From an uncultured Granulosicoccus sp. (GTDB taxonomy: Bacteria; Pseudomonadota; Gammaproteobacteria; Granulosicoccales; Granulosicoccaceae), in the NCBI GenBank assembly GCA_947495035.1, contig CANLXI010000008.1:1-64000 (forward strand): a DNA stretch of 64,000 nucleotides, in the 5' to 3' direction. Every line of letters begins with the position of its first letter. The stretch's first letter is position 1. Below, in pieces: positions 41,914 through 51,623 of this stretch. Below the pieces are notes generated by a model, which saw only the letters and a list, made by a program, of their open reading frames with translations, had not been told where the DNA came from and did not search any database. A program made the translations under genes and the position numbers.

Positions 41914-43986
41914 ATGTCAAGCCGAATGCGCAGTGTATGTCCACACGATTGCCCCAGTGTCTGTGCCCTGGATATCGAGGTGCAGGATGACAAGCGCATC
42001 GGCAAGGTCTACGGCGCCAAGGATCACAGCTATACCCAGGGCGTCATCTGCGCCAAGGTATCACGCTATGCCGAGCGCATACATCACCCGGATCGCCTGC
42101 TGCAGCCTCTGATGCGCAGATCGGGCAAGGGCTCATCCGGCAGCAAGGCCAGCGCCCGTTTCGAGGCAGTGAGCTGGGACGATGCGCTTGACCGGATTTG
42201 CGAGCGTTTCGAGCACATTCGTCACCATCAGGGGGCCGAAGCCATCTGGCCATTCCATTACGCGGGGACCATGGGACTGGTGCAGCGCGATGGACTGGAT
42301 CGTTTTCGCCATGCCTATGGCACCTCGCGTCAACATTCGACCTACTGCGTCGCGGTGGCTGATGCAGGCTTCAGGGCTGGCGCCGGGATCAAGAGTGGCA
42401 GCGATGTGCGTCTCATGCACAAGAGTGAACTGGTGGTGGTCTGGGGCGGTAACCCGGTCAGCACGCAGGTCAATGTGATGCAGCATCTGGCTCAGGCGAA
42501 ACGTGCCAATGGCGCAAGGCTTGTGGTGGTGGACCCCTACCGCACCAAGACAGCCGAGAAGGCTGATCTGCATCTGATGCTGAAGCCCGGTACCGACGGC
42601 GCATTGGCCTGTGCCGTGATGCATGTGATGTTCGAGGAAGGGCTGGCCGATCAGGCCTACATGGCGGACCATACCGACAAGCCCGAAGCCCTGCGACAGC
42701 ACCTGGCCAGTCGGACGCCGGCCTGGGCGTCGGAGATCACCGGTCTGCCGGTGGCGCAGATCGTCGAGTTTGCGCGGCTGTACGGTACGACCCGAAAGTC
42801 CTTTCTGCGCATCGGTTATGGCTTCTCGCGTTCGCGCAACGGTGCCGTCAATCTGCATGCGGTGAGCTGCCTACCCGCGGTCTCGGGTGCGTGGCAGTAT
42901 GAGGGCGGCGGGGCTCTGTATGGCAATGCCAGCATCTATGATCTGGATCGCACGCAGATTCAGGGGCTGGACATACCGTGTCGGACACGCAGGATGGATC
43001 AGTCACGCATCGGCCGGGTGCTCACCGGTGAAGCTCGCGAGTTGCAGGGAGGACCGGCCGTGCAAGCCCTGTTCGTGCAGAATACCAATCCGGCGGTAGT
43101 GGCTCCCGAGACTCGACTTGTATTGAAAGGGCTGGCGCGCGAGGATCTGTTTACCGTGGTACACGAGCAGTTCATGACGGAAACGGCGGAATATGCCGAT
43201 GTCATCCTGCCTGCCACCATGTTCATGGAACATGACGATATCTATACGGCCAGCGGTCATACGCATATCCAGATTGGCCGCAAGCTGGTGGATCCTCCGG
43301 GTGAGTGTCGCAGCAATCATCAGGTATTGCAGGGCATGGCGGAGCGGCTGGGACTGACGCATGCCGGTTTCCACAGGAGTGAGCGCGAGTTGATCGAGAA
43401 TCTGTTGCAGTCTTCCGGTCTGCCGGACTTCGATGCCATGGTTGCCAGTGGTGGCCATGACTGCGCACATGCCAGCTTCGAGGACGCCAACTTTCTCAAC
43501 GGCTTCGGCACACCGGACAAGCGATTTCACTTCTCGCCGGACTGGTCGACGGTTGGTGATCATACCGCCGGGATGCCGGCCTTTCCGGATCACTGGGCGG
43601 TGATCGATGAGCCAACGGAGCAGCACCCGTTGCGACTGGTTGCCGCACCGGCGCGACAGTTTCTGAATACCAGTTTCACCGAAACGGATTCCAGCCGTCG
43701 CATGGAAAAGCAGCCGGTGGCCAGGCTCCACCCGGATGATCTGCAGCGCTATGGGCTGGAGGATGGTGCAATGGTGACCCTGGGCAATGAACAGGGAGAG
43801 GTCAGCTTGCAGGCCATGGCTTTCGACGGCGTGCAAACTGGCACGGTGGTGGTCGAGAGTCTGTGGCCCAATCGCTTCTTTGCCGGTGGTCTGGGAATCA
43901 ATACCCTGGTCAGCAGTGAGCCGGCACAACCCGATGGCGGCGCGGTCTTTCATGACACGGCGGTGTGGGTGAGGGCGGGTGCATGA
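41914..43986 (+). CDS. Molybdopterin-dependent oxidoreductase with [4Fe-4S] site
   Basis: This 690-residue enzyme of the DMSO reductase superfamily has a cluster-binding motif C9-x3-C13-x3-C17 with C46, followed by molybdopterin domains (VVWGGNPVSTQVNVMQHL, VDPYRTKTAEKADLHLMLKPGTDGALA, QNTNPAVVAPET, and a C-terminal MGD-binding beta-barrel around RLHPDDLQRYGLEDGAMV). There is no Tat or Sec signal, so it is probably cytoplasmic. Substrate is not evident; no partner subunit or cofactor gene is nearby. AGGAAA precedes the ATG. Confidence 0.88.
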   Translation: MSSRMRSVCPHDCPSVCALDIEVQDDKRIGKVYGAKDHSYTQGVICAKVSRYAERIHHPDRLLQPLMRRSGKGSSGSKASARFEAVSWDDALDRICERFEHIRHHQGAEAIWPFHYAGTMGLVQRDGLDRFRHAYGTSRQHSTYCVAVADAGFRAGAGIKSGSDVRLMHKSELVVVWGGNPVSTQVNVMQHLAQAKRANGARLVVVDPYRTKTAEKADLHLMLKPGTDGALACAVMHVMFEEGLADQAYMADHTDKPEALRQHLASRTPAWASEITGLPVAQIVEFARLYGTTRKSFLRIGYGFSRSRNGAVNLHAVSCLPAVSGAWQYEGGGALYGNASIYDLDRTQIQGLDIPCRTRRMDQSRIGRVLTGEARELQGGPAVQALFVQNTNPAVVAPETRLVLKGLAREDLFTVVHEQFMTETAEYADVILPATMFMEHDDIYTASGHTHIQIGRKLVDPPGECRSNHQVLQGMAERLGLTHAGFHRSERELIENLLQSSGLPDFDAMVASGGHDCAHASFEDANFLNGFGTPDKRFHFSPDWSTVGDHTAGMPAFPDHWAVIDEPTEQHPLRLVAAPARQFLNTSFTETDSSRRMEKQPVARLHPDDLQRYGLEDGAMVTLGNEQGEVSLQAMAFDGVQTGTVVVESLWPNRFFAGGLGINTLVSSEPAQPDGGAVFHDTAVWVRAGA

Positions 43987-44094
43987 TTCCGATCGGGTCT
44001 GCCCACTGCAGGGAGCTGGCAAACAGCAGAAGACGAACCTTTGAGGCATCAGTGAGTCTGATGCGGTCTGACCACAACGAAACCTGCGCCTGAC

Positions 44095-44649
44095 ATGACA
44101 ACCCCGAATCCGCCTGGCGGCATGACCTCCCTATCTGCTCCGAGAGCGGCTCGGCCAATGGTATTGACCGGCGTACTCGGCCGGCAGTTGGCGACACTGG
44201 CAACAGTCATGGTTCTGTTGTTGGTGTCAAGTGCTGCTCAGGCGGCAGAGCCTGTCTCGAAATCCCGCCTTGGCGGTGTGGCAATCGGCGGACACGATGC
44301 GGTGGGCTATCACGAATTGCAGCGCACTCCACAGGCGCCGGCTGTCGAGGGCAGGAAGCGCTACACCGTAGAGTACAAGGGGGCCAAATGGCATTTTGCA
44401 TCGGCAGAGAGCAGTGAACGCTTTCGCGCCGACCCTGAACGATTCACACCGGCGTACAATGGTTTTTGCGCCAATGCCCTGAGTCTCGGCGAAGGGCTTG
44501 TCCGCACCAATGGCACGCATTGGGAAATATTCGACGACAATCTGTATCTGTTCTATGCGGCGGCCGGTCGCGAGCGATGGACTGATGGCAACTGGAAGAC
44601 GTTCAAGGAAGCGGCCGATGACGCATGGGGTGTGTTGTCGACGAAATAG
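44095..44649 (+). CDS. Exported YHS-domain protein
   Basis: This protein of up to 184 residues has a signal peptide (LATLATVMVLLLVSSAAQAAEP) and a YHS-like domain: GGHDAVGYHE, YTVEYKGAKWHFASAESSERFRADPERFTPAYNGFCA. YHS domains are usually metal-binding modules; secreted versions are uncharacterised. Starts at 44095, 44125 and 44158 are all possible. It precedes an EamA transporter gene by 30 bp. Confidence 0.8.
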   Translation: MTTPNPPGGMTSLSAPRAARPMVLTGVLGRQLATLATVMVLLLVSSAAQAAEPVSKSRLGGVAIGGHDAVGYHELQRTPQAPAVEGRKRYTVEYKGAKWHFASAESSERFRADPERFTPAYNGFCANALSLGEGLVRTNGTHWEIFDDNLYLFYAAAGRERWTDGNWKTFKEAADDAWGVLSTK

Positions 44650-44679
44650 TGGTACCACGCCGGTAACGGAGTTGCTCCG

Positions 44680-45561
44680 ATGCCGGTATTGAGCGCAAGG
44701 ACACGCGGCGACCTTCTGATTCTGCTGGCCGCATTGATCTGGGGGGTGGCATTCTACTTTCAGAAAGTGGCCATGCAGGATATCGGTCCGCTCTTGTTTC
44801 TGGGCATGCGCGGTGCCATTGCGGCGCTGGTCCTGTTGCCATTCGTCTGGCGCGAGCAACGCACTGATCTGCGACAGATGCGTCCCGGCAACGCGCGTAT
44901 CTGGCCTTACGGTGTTCTGGCAGGCGTGGTTTTCTTTCTCGCCGGTGGCACACAGCAGACCGGTATCGTCATTGCCACGGTCACCAATACGGGATTTCTC
45001 ACGGCGCTGTACGTGGTCGTGACCCCGTTTCTCTACTGGATCGTGCAGCGACAGCGTCCGGCATTGGCCACCTGGTTTTCTGCCGGGCTGGCCTTCGTGG
45101 GCGTCTGGGCTCTGGGGGGCGGCTCACTGGAGTCACTCAATCGCGGCGATATACTGGTTGCCTGTTCGTCGGTGTTCTGGGCCGTTCTCATCATCGTTTC
45201 CGGCAAGGCGTCGCGTCGGGCGCAGCCGCTGACATACACCTGCATTCAGTTTGCCGTGGTGGCCTTGCTGAGCATCATCAGTGCACTGCTGTTCGAGCGC
45301 GTTGAGATGGCTGCGCTGCGTGCCGCCCTGGTTCCCATCCTGTACGTGGGCGTTCTCTCCAGTGCCTTCACCTTCGGCATCATGGCGATTGCCTTGCAGG
45401 TAGTGCCACCTCCTCGGGCATCCATCCTGCTGTCGATGGAGACCGTCTTTGCGGCGATGGCCGGCTTCCTGTTGCTCGGAGAAAGACTGTCGGTTGCGGG
45501 GTGGGCTGGTGCCCTGTTGATACTCATGGCTGTGGTGGTGGTGCAGCGCACTCGCGAGTAG
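44680..45561 (+). CDS. EamA/DMT family transporter
   Basis: This 293-residue inner-membrane protein has about ten membrane helices in two EamA repeats (first ILLAALIWGVAFYFQKVAM; second GDILVACSSVFWAVLIIVSGKAS). The family includes metabolite and amino-acid exporters; the substrate is unknown. GGAG lies about nine bases before the ATG. It may share a transcript with the YHS gene. Confidence 0.88.
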   Translation: MPVLSARTRGDLLILLAALIWGVAFYFQKVAMQDIGPLLFLGMRGAIAALVLLPFVWREQRTDLRQMRPGNARIWPYGVLAGVVFFLAGGTQQTGIVIATVTNTGFLTALYVVVTPFLYWIVQRQRPALATWFSAGLAFVGVWALGGGSLESLNRGDILVACSSVFWAVLIIVSGKASRRAQPLTYTCIQFAVVALLSIISALLFERVEMAALRAALVPILYVGVLSSAFTFGIMAIALQVVPPPRASILLSMETVFAAMAGFLLLGERLSVAGWAGALLILMAVVVVQRTRE

Positions 45562-45798
45562 CCAATAGAGGTATTCCTGTTTGGTACCCATTACCCATGG
45601 CTGCGATGCCTGCTGTAAGCCATCATCTGGGCGTCGGATGGCAATAGTCACGACCTGGCAGACGAAACAGGCAGGAAGCGAAAAACTGCAGCATTGACGC
45701 TGGAGTCGGGTTCGTTCTCCTGGGGTGTCTCTGACAGGGGCAATCCGGACCCGATCCCGTTCTTCGGCAACCAGTGCAAGGCAGTCATCAATTCGACC

Positions 45799-47094
45799 AT
45801 GAATCATCCCGAAAGGTCTTTCGCAAACCTGGCAAGCAGCATCGTGAACGGTCTGTCGAGTCTGTGCAGCATGTACAGACCAGGCGAAGTCCCCGGGTCT
45901 GCCGGTTTGACCTTGCTGGCCGCTGCATTTGTCGTGATGCCCGCTGTGCCGGTGCATGCACAGCAGAGCACTCTGGAAGTGGATATCCTTTATATCGAGC
46001 AACGTGTGGAACATCCACCGGTTCTGTCCAATCTGGTGAGCTGGCCGGAGGATGAGGGTGAACGCGGTGCCAGTCTTGCCATCAGCGACAATAACACCAC
46101 AGGGCGTTTTCTCGGTCAGAGCTACAGGCTCGACGAATTGATTTTCGAACCGGACGAGTCTCCGGCGACACGCAATGAACGTATTCGAGAGAAGCTGGCG
46201 GAGGGGGCGCGGCTGGTGGTGGCCAATCTGCCGGCCAGTGATCTGACTGTCATTGCCACTCTGCCGGAAGCGGCCGATGATCTGATATTCAATGCGCAGA
46301 GCATGGATGGTGTATTGCGTAACGAACAGTGCCAGCCCAATGTCCTGCACACGATTCCCTCCCGTGCCATGCTCAGCGATGCGCTGGCGCAGTATCTCTA
46401 CAAGCGCCAATGGGAGGAGGTGTTCCTGATAGAAGGCAACTCCGAGAAGGACAAGGCCTTTGCCGAATCACTGCGGCGCTCGATGACCAAGTTCAGCCTG
46501 GATATCGTCCAGAGCAGGACCTGGATCGAAGATGCCGACATGCGCCGCTCGGCATCCACCGAAGTGCCAGTGTTCACGCAGGCAAGGAGTTACGATGTCG
46601 TTGTCGTGGCCGATGAACAACAGGACTTCTCGCAGTACATTCTCTACAACACCTGGTTGCCGAGACCGGTTGCCGGTAGTGCAGGCTTGACCCCTGTGGT
46701 CTGGTCCCCTGTCATCGAACAATGGGGGGCTGCCCAGCTGCAATCCCGGTTTCGAAAGCTGGCCGAGCGTGACATGACATCCCGTGATTACAGCAACTGG
46801 GCTGCCGTACGCAGTATGGGAGAGGCGGTCACGCGTACCGGCTCTGCGCAGCCGGCAGATATCCTCGACTATGTACTCTCGGATGAATTCGAACTGGCCG
46901 GTTTCAAGGGAGCACCACTGAGTTATCGCCACTGGAATGGCCAGATGCGCCAGAGCGTGCAGCTGGTTCATCCCAAGGCGGTCGTTGCCACAGCTCCCAT
47001 CGAAGGGTTTCTGCACCCGGTAACCGAACTGGATACCCTGGGACTTGATGAACCGGAAAGCCTCTGCGAGGGTTTTCAGCGGACTCGACAGTGA
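45799..47094 (+). CDS. PQQ-system ABC-type substrate-binding protein
   Basis: This protein of about 431 residues has a signal peptide ending near PVHAQQ and the family pattern of binding proteins tied to PQQ-dependent alcohol oxidation. Recognisable parts are LEVDILYIEQRVEHPPVLSNL, GQSYRLDEL, ARLVVANLPASDL, DYSNWAAVRSMGEAVTRT and LSYRHWNGQMRQ. The expected ATPase and permease genes of this ABC system are not beside it: a beta-propeller gene follows and then the strand changes. ATG codons at 45799 and 45871 are both possible. Its role may be sensing or scavenging rather than transport; that is inference. Confidence 0.8.
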   Translation: MNHPERSFANLASSIVNGLSSLCSMYRPGEVPGSAGLTLLAAAFVVMPAVPVHAQQSTLEVDILYIEQRVEHPPVLSNLVSWPEDEGERGASLAISDNNTTGRFLGQSYRLDELIFEPDESPATRNERIREKLAEGARLVVANLPASDLTVIATLPEAADDLIFNAQSMDGVLRNEQCQPNVLHTIPSRAMLSDALAQYLYKRQWEEVFLIEGNSEKDKAFAESLRRSMTKFSLDIVQSRTWIEDADMRRSASTEVPVFTQARSYDVVVVADEQQDFSQYILYNTWLPRPVAGSAGLTPVVWSPVIEQWGAAQLQSRFRKLAERDMTSRDYSNWAAVRSMGEAVTRTGSAQPADILDYVLSDEFELAGFKGAPLSYRHWNGQMRQSVQLVHPKAVVATAPIEGFLHPVTELDTLGLDEPESLCEGFQRTRQ

Positions 47095-47112
47095 GCGGAA
47101 GGAAATAACTTG

Positions 47113-48180
47113 ATGAAAAAACCACGGGAAGAACGAACAATGCAGGAATCTCCAGTGTCCGGAAAGTCCGGCGGCGCGCTGATGGAAGGTCGCCCAGGAC
47201 TGTTGACACTGACTTCACTGGGTCTGCTGCTGAGTGTCGGCAGCGGTACCGTCAGCGCTCACTGGGCCTATGTCAGCAATGAAAAGGACGATACGGTATC
47301 GGTCATCGATACCGAAACCAATGAGGTGATCAAGACGATCGAAGTAGGCGAGCGGCCACGCGGCGTGACCCTGAGTCATGACTACACGCGCCTGTTCATC
47401 TGCGCCTCGGACTCGGACACGGTGCAAGTGATGAATCTGAGCGATGACTCGATCATGTTCGAATTGCCCAGTGGCGAGGATCCCGAGCAGTTCGCCCTGC
47501 ACCCGGATAATCGGCATCTGTACATCGCCAACGAAGATGATGCCATTGCAACGGTCGTCGATATCGAAACCCGTCAGGTCGTCTCGCAGATCGATGTGGG
47601 TGTCGAGCCGGAAGGCATGGCGGTGAGTCACGATGGTAAATATGCCATCGTCACCTCCGAAACGTCCAATATGGCGCACTGGATCGATACAGCGACGCAA
47701 ACCATCATTGCCAATACGCTCGTGGATCAACGTCCGCGGGACGCCGAGTTCACCCCTGACGACAAGGAGCTATGGGTGTCGTCGGAAATCGGCGGAACCG
47801 TCTCGGTCATCGATACGGAAAGCCGGGAGATCAAGCAGAAGATCAGCTTCGAGATTCCCGGTGTGACACGTGATCAGATTCAGCCGGTGGGTATGGAAAT
47901 CACTGATGATGGCAGCACGGCCTTCATCGCGCTGGGCCCGTCGAATCATGTGGCGGTAGTGGATCGGGAGAGTCTGGAGGTGACCGATTACATACTGGTG
48001 GGTCGACGGGTATGGCATATGGCATTGACACCGGAACAGGACAAGCTCTACACCACCAATGGCGTCTCGGGTGATGTCACGATGATAGATGTGGCAAGTC
48101 GCAAGGCGGTGAAGACCATCAAGGTGGGGCGATACCCATGGGGAGTGACCATCCTGCCCAAGGACAGCATCCCGCAGTAG
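47113..48180 (+). CDS. YVTN beta-propeller protein of PQQ catabolism
   Basis: This 355-residue exported protein has repeated blades such as WAYVSNEKDDTVSVIDTETN, RLFICASDSDTVQVMNL and HLYIANEDDAIATVVDIET, about seven in all, and an N-terminal membrane-spanning signal. It matches the PQQ-dependent-catabolism-associated beta-propeller family; its biochemical role is unknown. The start is the ATG at 47113, with AAGGA about nine bases upstream. It follows the binding-protein gene by 18 bp, a conserved pairing. Confidence 0.85.
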   Translation: MKKPREERTMQESPVSGKSGGALMEGRPGLLTLTSLGLLLSVGSGTVSAHWAYVSNEKDDTVSVIDTETNEVIKTIEVGERPRGVTLSHDYTRLFICASDSDTVQVMNLSDDSIMFELPSGEDPEQFALHPDNRHLYIANEDDAIATVVDIETRQVVSQIDVGVEPEGMAVSHDGKYAIVTSETSNMAHWIDTATQTIIANTLVDQRPRDAEFTPDDKELWVSSEIGGTVSVIDTESREIKQKISFEIPGVTRDQIQPVGMEITDDGSTAFIALGPSNHVAVVDRESLEVTDYILVGRRVWHMALTPEQDKLYTTNGVSGDVTMIDVASRKAVKTIKVGRYPWGVTILPKDSIPQ

Positions 48181-48224
48181 CTCTGTTGTTTCATTCCAGG
48201 CCTGACACATCGACTGGCTCAGAT

Positions 48225-49682
48225 TTACAACTCCGGGAGTACCGTCGATTGCAGGCCTTGCTTTTTCTGTCCTTGTTCGCGTCGGAAGACGTTGATTTCC
48301 CGAACCCAGATCCAGACCGTCACGATCCCGGTCAACAGCAGCAGGACATGCCAGGGCAGTGATCGAGCGATGCCGCTGCCTTCCAGTCGCAACAGGAGTC
48401 TGTCGAGCACATTGCCCTCGAGAGCCAGGCTGGCCAGCAGGTCGGCGCGGTCGGGCAGGCCGACATTGATGCGCCGCGCCGGAATGATTGCCTGCCTGGC
48501 CGAATGGCTTGTCGTGTCGTACCAGGGCACGCGCACGGTATCCAGAAATACCGGAATGGGGCTCTGGGCAATCATGCGATAGTCGAAGACGGCGGTAGCC
48601 ACGATGTGCTCACCGACCAGACGTTGAGAGCGGGACTGCCCGATCAGAGTGGTTGTCAGGGCACGGCTTTCCGGCGGCATGATATCCGGCAGGTGATTGG
48701 CAAGGACATCTCGGGCATCAAGGGTGATGGTTCTGAGTATCTCATCGCCGGCGGTGAGCTCTCGAGGGTCGCTGGACCAGCTGTCATCGAGATTGACCGA
48801 ACTGGCCGGCAACCACCAGTGACTGCTGTCCACGGCCGGTTGAATCTGCAGGGTGTAGGGCGAGGACTGTCTGTCGAAGTCGGCTCGCTGCGTACGCGAT
48901 CGAATCACGGTACCAGTCCAGCCGACAGGGTCGAGGACCTGTCGACCGGAACGCTGCGCAAACAGGTGATAACGCCAGGCAGTCAGGCGCCATGACGTCT
49001 GGTCGGCCAAGGTGTCGATGGTTCTGCGTTCGACAAATTGCTCCAGTACATCAAAGCCGTCGAAATCGGGCAGCGATATCCGTTCATCGGCAATGGGATG
49101 TCGGTGTCTGAGTTCGATATCGGCAATGATGTGCTGGCCGACCAGCGCTTGTATTGTCGGTACTGGCACCGGATCGTCATCGTGTGCGCCGAGTTGTACC
49201 GAACCGTCAGCGGTGCGCAGGCTCACATTGATCTGCAGATCGTCGGCATCCGCCTGCCACTGCGACTCTGTCGGTGTCTGTACGTCGATGGTGATGATAT
49301 TCGACTGCACGAAATCCGTGACGCTGCCGGCCTGCAAGGGTCCGAGGATGAGTCGACCCTCGCGCCGCGGCAGAAGCTCCATCCTTCGTGATTTCATCTC
49401 GACAACCTGACCACTGACGACGGTGATGCGAGTACCCATGGTTTCGCGCAGCAGTTCCGTTTCCTGCAACAAGGGCGTGATATCCACAGGATCGTCCAGG
49501 CCGACCGCTTCGAGTTCGATGATGACACTGTCACCGAGATACACGGGCTCGAGGCTGCCAAGCAGGGTGATGCGCGGCGTGATTTCGGCGGCGCGGACAG
49601 GTCCGTTGAACAGGGCGAAGCACAGGCAGAGGCTGCAAAGGATGAAAAAGGCATGGACTGTCAGCCGAGTATGATGTTTCAT
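48225..49682 (-). CDS. BatD-like membrane-anchored protein
   Basis: This 485-residue protein has a signal peptide (FFILCSLCLCFALFNGPVRAAE) and beta-rich periplasmic domains. The first contains LGDSVIIELEAVGLDDPVDITPLL, and a later one contains VGQHIIADIELRH. A C-terminal membrane helix (WHVLLLLTGIVTVWIWV) precedes a short basic tail. The layout is that of BatD/oxygen-tolerance proteins. It is the last gene of a minus-strand run starting at 56619 and probably acts with the two VWA proteins and the TPR protein in maturing the quinoprotein dehydrogenase. Confidence 0.75.
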   Translation of the reverse strand: MKHHTRLTVHAFFILCSLCLCFALFNGPVRAAEITPRITLLGSLEPVYLGDSVIIELEAVGLDDPVDITPLLQETELLRETMGTRITVVSGQVVEMKSRRMELLPRREGRLILGPLQAGSVTDFVQSNIITIDVQTPTESQWQADADDLQINVSLRTADGSVQLGAHDDDPVPVPTIQALVGQHIIADIELRHRHPIADERISLPDFDGFDVLEQFVERRTIDTLADQTSWRLTAWRYHLFAQRSGRQVLDPVGWTGTVIRSRTQRADFDRQSSPYTLQIQPAVDSSHWWLPASSVNLDDSWSSDPRELTAGDEILRTITLDARDVLANHLPDIMPPESRALTTTLIGQSRSQRLVGEHIVATAVFDYRMIAQSPIPVFLDTVRVPWYDTTSHSARQAIIPARRINVGLPDRADLLASLALEGNVLDRLLLRLEGSGIARSLPWHVLLLLTGIVTVWIWVREINVFRREQGQKKQGLQSTVLPEL

Positions 49683-49740
49683 GAGGTGCTCGGTCCACCG
49701 CTTGTGCCAGGGGAAGTCGGTTTACGCCGTGAGGGTTGCA

Positions 49741-50613
49741 TCACCATGAGCTTCCACCTTCGGGAGCAGATTGTCCGGCCGCGTGACGGCGTCGTTGTTC
49801 CAGTCTGATGCGTCGCTGCAGGTACAGACTTGCATCGTGTTCGATCCGGTTCAACCACTGCGTGGTGGCCTGTTCCTTCTCCAGTTCGGTGCGACGCCCG
49901 GCGGCCTGAGATTCGCTGGTGGGTGAATCCGGTTCGGAACCACCGGAGGGTCTGCTGGCCGGCTGCGCATCGCTAGCTTCACCATCAAGGGCCCCGCTAC
50001 CGTCATCCTGAGCGGATGGCCTTTCCTGTTCGCTGGCCTGTGCCCCCTGGCCAGCCCGGGCCTGCGAGCGCTCGTTCATGGATAGATCGCCGGGCTCTTC
50101 CGGTTGTCCTTCAGGTGCGGAATCACCGGCCTTGCTCTGCTCTTCGCCGGTTTCGCCAATGCCGCGCTCCTGCCGATCATCCCGGGTGTCGAGGCGTCCG
50201 ATTTCCTCGCCTGAGGGCTGCCGGCCTCCTTGCTGCTGGTCCTGTGCTTTCGCCAGCAACTGACGCATCAGTTCGGCATTGTGCGAAGCATCCTCCAGCG
50301 AGGGATCCATCGACAAGGCGTGCTGATAGGCCTCCAGAGCCAGTTCGTGGTAACCCAGCTGGACGTAGCAGTTACCGAGATTGAATGCCGATACGGGGTC
50401 ACTGGCACGGATGAAGGCCTCGGCGGCGCGCCACCATTGCTCCGAGCGGTACAGGGCAACGCCTTTCCAGGCCGGGTCGGTGAATATCTCGCTCGCCTGA
50501 GCATACTCTCCGGCCTGAAACAGCCGGTGCGCCAGCAGATTGTCTTGATCGGCGAGCAGCTGCGTGGCGGGGTGGAGCAGCAGGCCGATCAGGAGTAGAG
50601 AGAACCGGCGCAT
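49741..50613 (-). CDS. BatC-like TPR protein
   Basis: This 290-residue exported protein has a signal peptide (residues about 1-21), TPR helices (about 26-112; SAFNLGNCYVQLGYHELALEAYQHALSMDP), a long acidic disordered region rich in Glu, Ser, Gly and Gln, and a C-terminal basic motif (LYLQRRIRLEQRRR) typical of BatC-like proteins. Its start overlaps the stop of the upstream VWA gene by one base. It is expected to scaffold the VWA proteins. Confidence 0.78.
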   Translation of the reverse strand: MRRFSLLLIGLLLHPATQLLADQDNLLAHRLFQAGEYAQASEIFTDPAWKGVALYRSEQWWRAAEAFIRASDPVSAFNLGNCYVQLGYHELALEAYQHALSMDPSLEDASHNAELMRQLLAKAQDQQQGGRQPSGEEIGRLDTRDDRQERGIGETGEEQSKAGDSAPEGQPEEPGDLSMNERSQARAGQGAQASEQERPSAQDDGSGALDGEASDAQPASRPSGGSEPDSPTSESQAAGRRTELEKEQATTQWLNRIEHDASLYLQRRIRLEQRRRHAAGQSAPEGGSSW

Positions 50614-51623
50614 CAGCGTGCAGACTCCCGGGAAAACAGCAGCAGCATTCCGGGAATGGCGAGCAGCAGAAGCCAGTGTGACTGATCACGCCACACCAGG
50701 CTCTTCAGACCATCGTGTGTCGAGGCGGTGGCCTGCTGATCGAGATCGAGTGTGGTGTAATCGATCACCCCGAAACTGTTGGCTCTGACCGCACGACCGT
50801 TGCCGGCATCGGCCAACGCCCGGGCTTGCTTCCACTGCACGCTGTTCGTGTCGCGGGCACCCGGTGTCTGGCTCCAGCTGTCGCCGACAGGTTCCGCAGG
50901 GGTCTGTGACCCTGTCGTGCCGGGCGGCGGTGAGGATGAACCGAATACCAGCATGTCGACGCGATGACCGGCATCGCCGAGAAAGCGCGCGGCAGCGATA
51001 CTGCCATTGCCGATACCGCCAGAATCGCCCAGTACGAGGATTCTGGCCTGGTGCAATCGGCTTTCTTCGACAACGGAGCTTGCCAATGACAGGGCGCGTG
51101 TCAGATTGGAACCGTCAAGCGGCACGATGCCGTATTCCAGCAGTGTTGCCTGTTCGTTGAAGACGGAGTGGTCGAAGGCCGGTGGTGCCACCAGAAAGGC
51201 ATCTCCGGCAAACAGGATCAACGCAATCGGCCGGGCCGCTGCCTGATGCGACAGTTCCGTCAGTGCTGCACGCATCGCTGCCAGACGTGAGGGCACGGTA
51301 TCGTTCAACGTCATGGAGCGTGAGACATCGGCCACAGCAATCCAGCCGATGCTGTGTCGCCAGGTGTCATCATCACTCTGGCGCTGGACGGGCTGACTCA
51401 GGCCTGCGGTGACGATCGATGCCAGTAGCAGCGGCAGATTGCAACGCGTGATGCGACGCCGGTCCGCTCCCAGATAGTCGAACAGGGCGGGTGACAGCAC
51501 GCTGCGCCAGTGACTGTGCGAATGCCTCAGGGGCCACAGCAGGGATCCGATCAACAGCAGTGCTGCGGCAACCAGGCAGCCAGGATACTGAATGCTCCAG
51601 TCATTCCATTGCCAGGCGCTCAT
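50613..51623 (-). CDS. VWA-domain membrane protein (BatB/MxaL-like)
   Basis: This 336-residue protein has two N-terminal membrane helices (about residues 17-32 and 62-75), a von Willebrand A domain with MIDAS motif D99-V-S101-R-S103, and a C-terminal helix (WLLLLAIPGMLLLF). The VWA domain would face the periplasm and bind a metal-bridged partner. It overlaps the next VWA gene by four bases and the TPR gene by one, a tightly coupled order matching MoxR-associated Bat and methylotroph mxaCKL modules. Confidence 0.82.
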   Translation of the reverse strand: MSAWQWNDWSIQYPGCLVAAALLLIGSLLWPLRHSHSHWRSVLSPALFDYLGADRRRITRCNLPLLLASIVTAGLSQPVQRQSDDDTWRHSIGWIAVADVSRSMTLNDTVPSRLAAMRAALTELSHQAAARPIALILFAGDAFLVAPPAFDHSVFNEQATLLEYGIVPLDGSNLTRALSLASSVVEESRLHQARILVLGDSGGIGNGSIAAARFLGDAGHRVDMLVFGSSSPPPGTTGSQTPAEPVGDSWSQTPGARDTNSVQWKQARALADAGNGRAVRANSFGVIDYTTLDLDQQATASTHDGLKSLVWRDQSHWLLLLAIPGMLLLFSRESAR

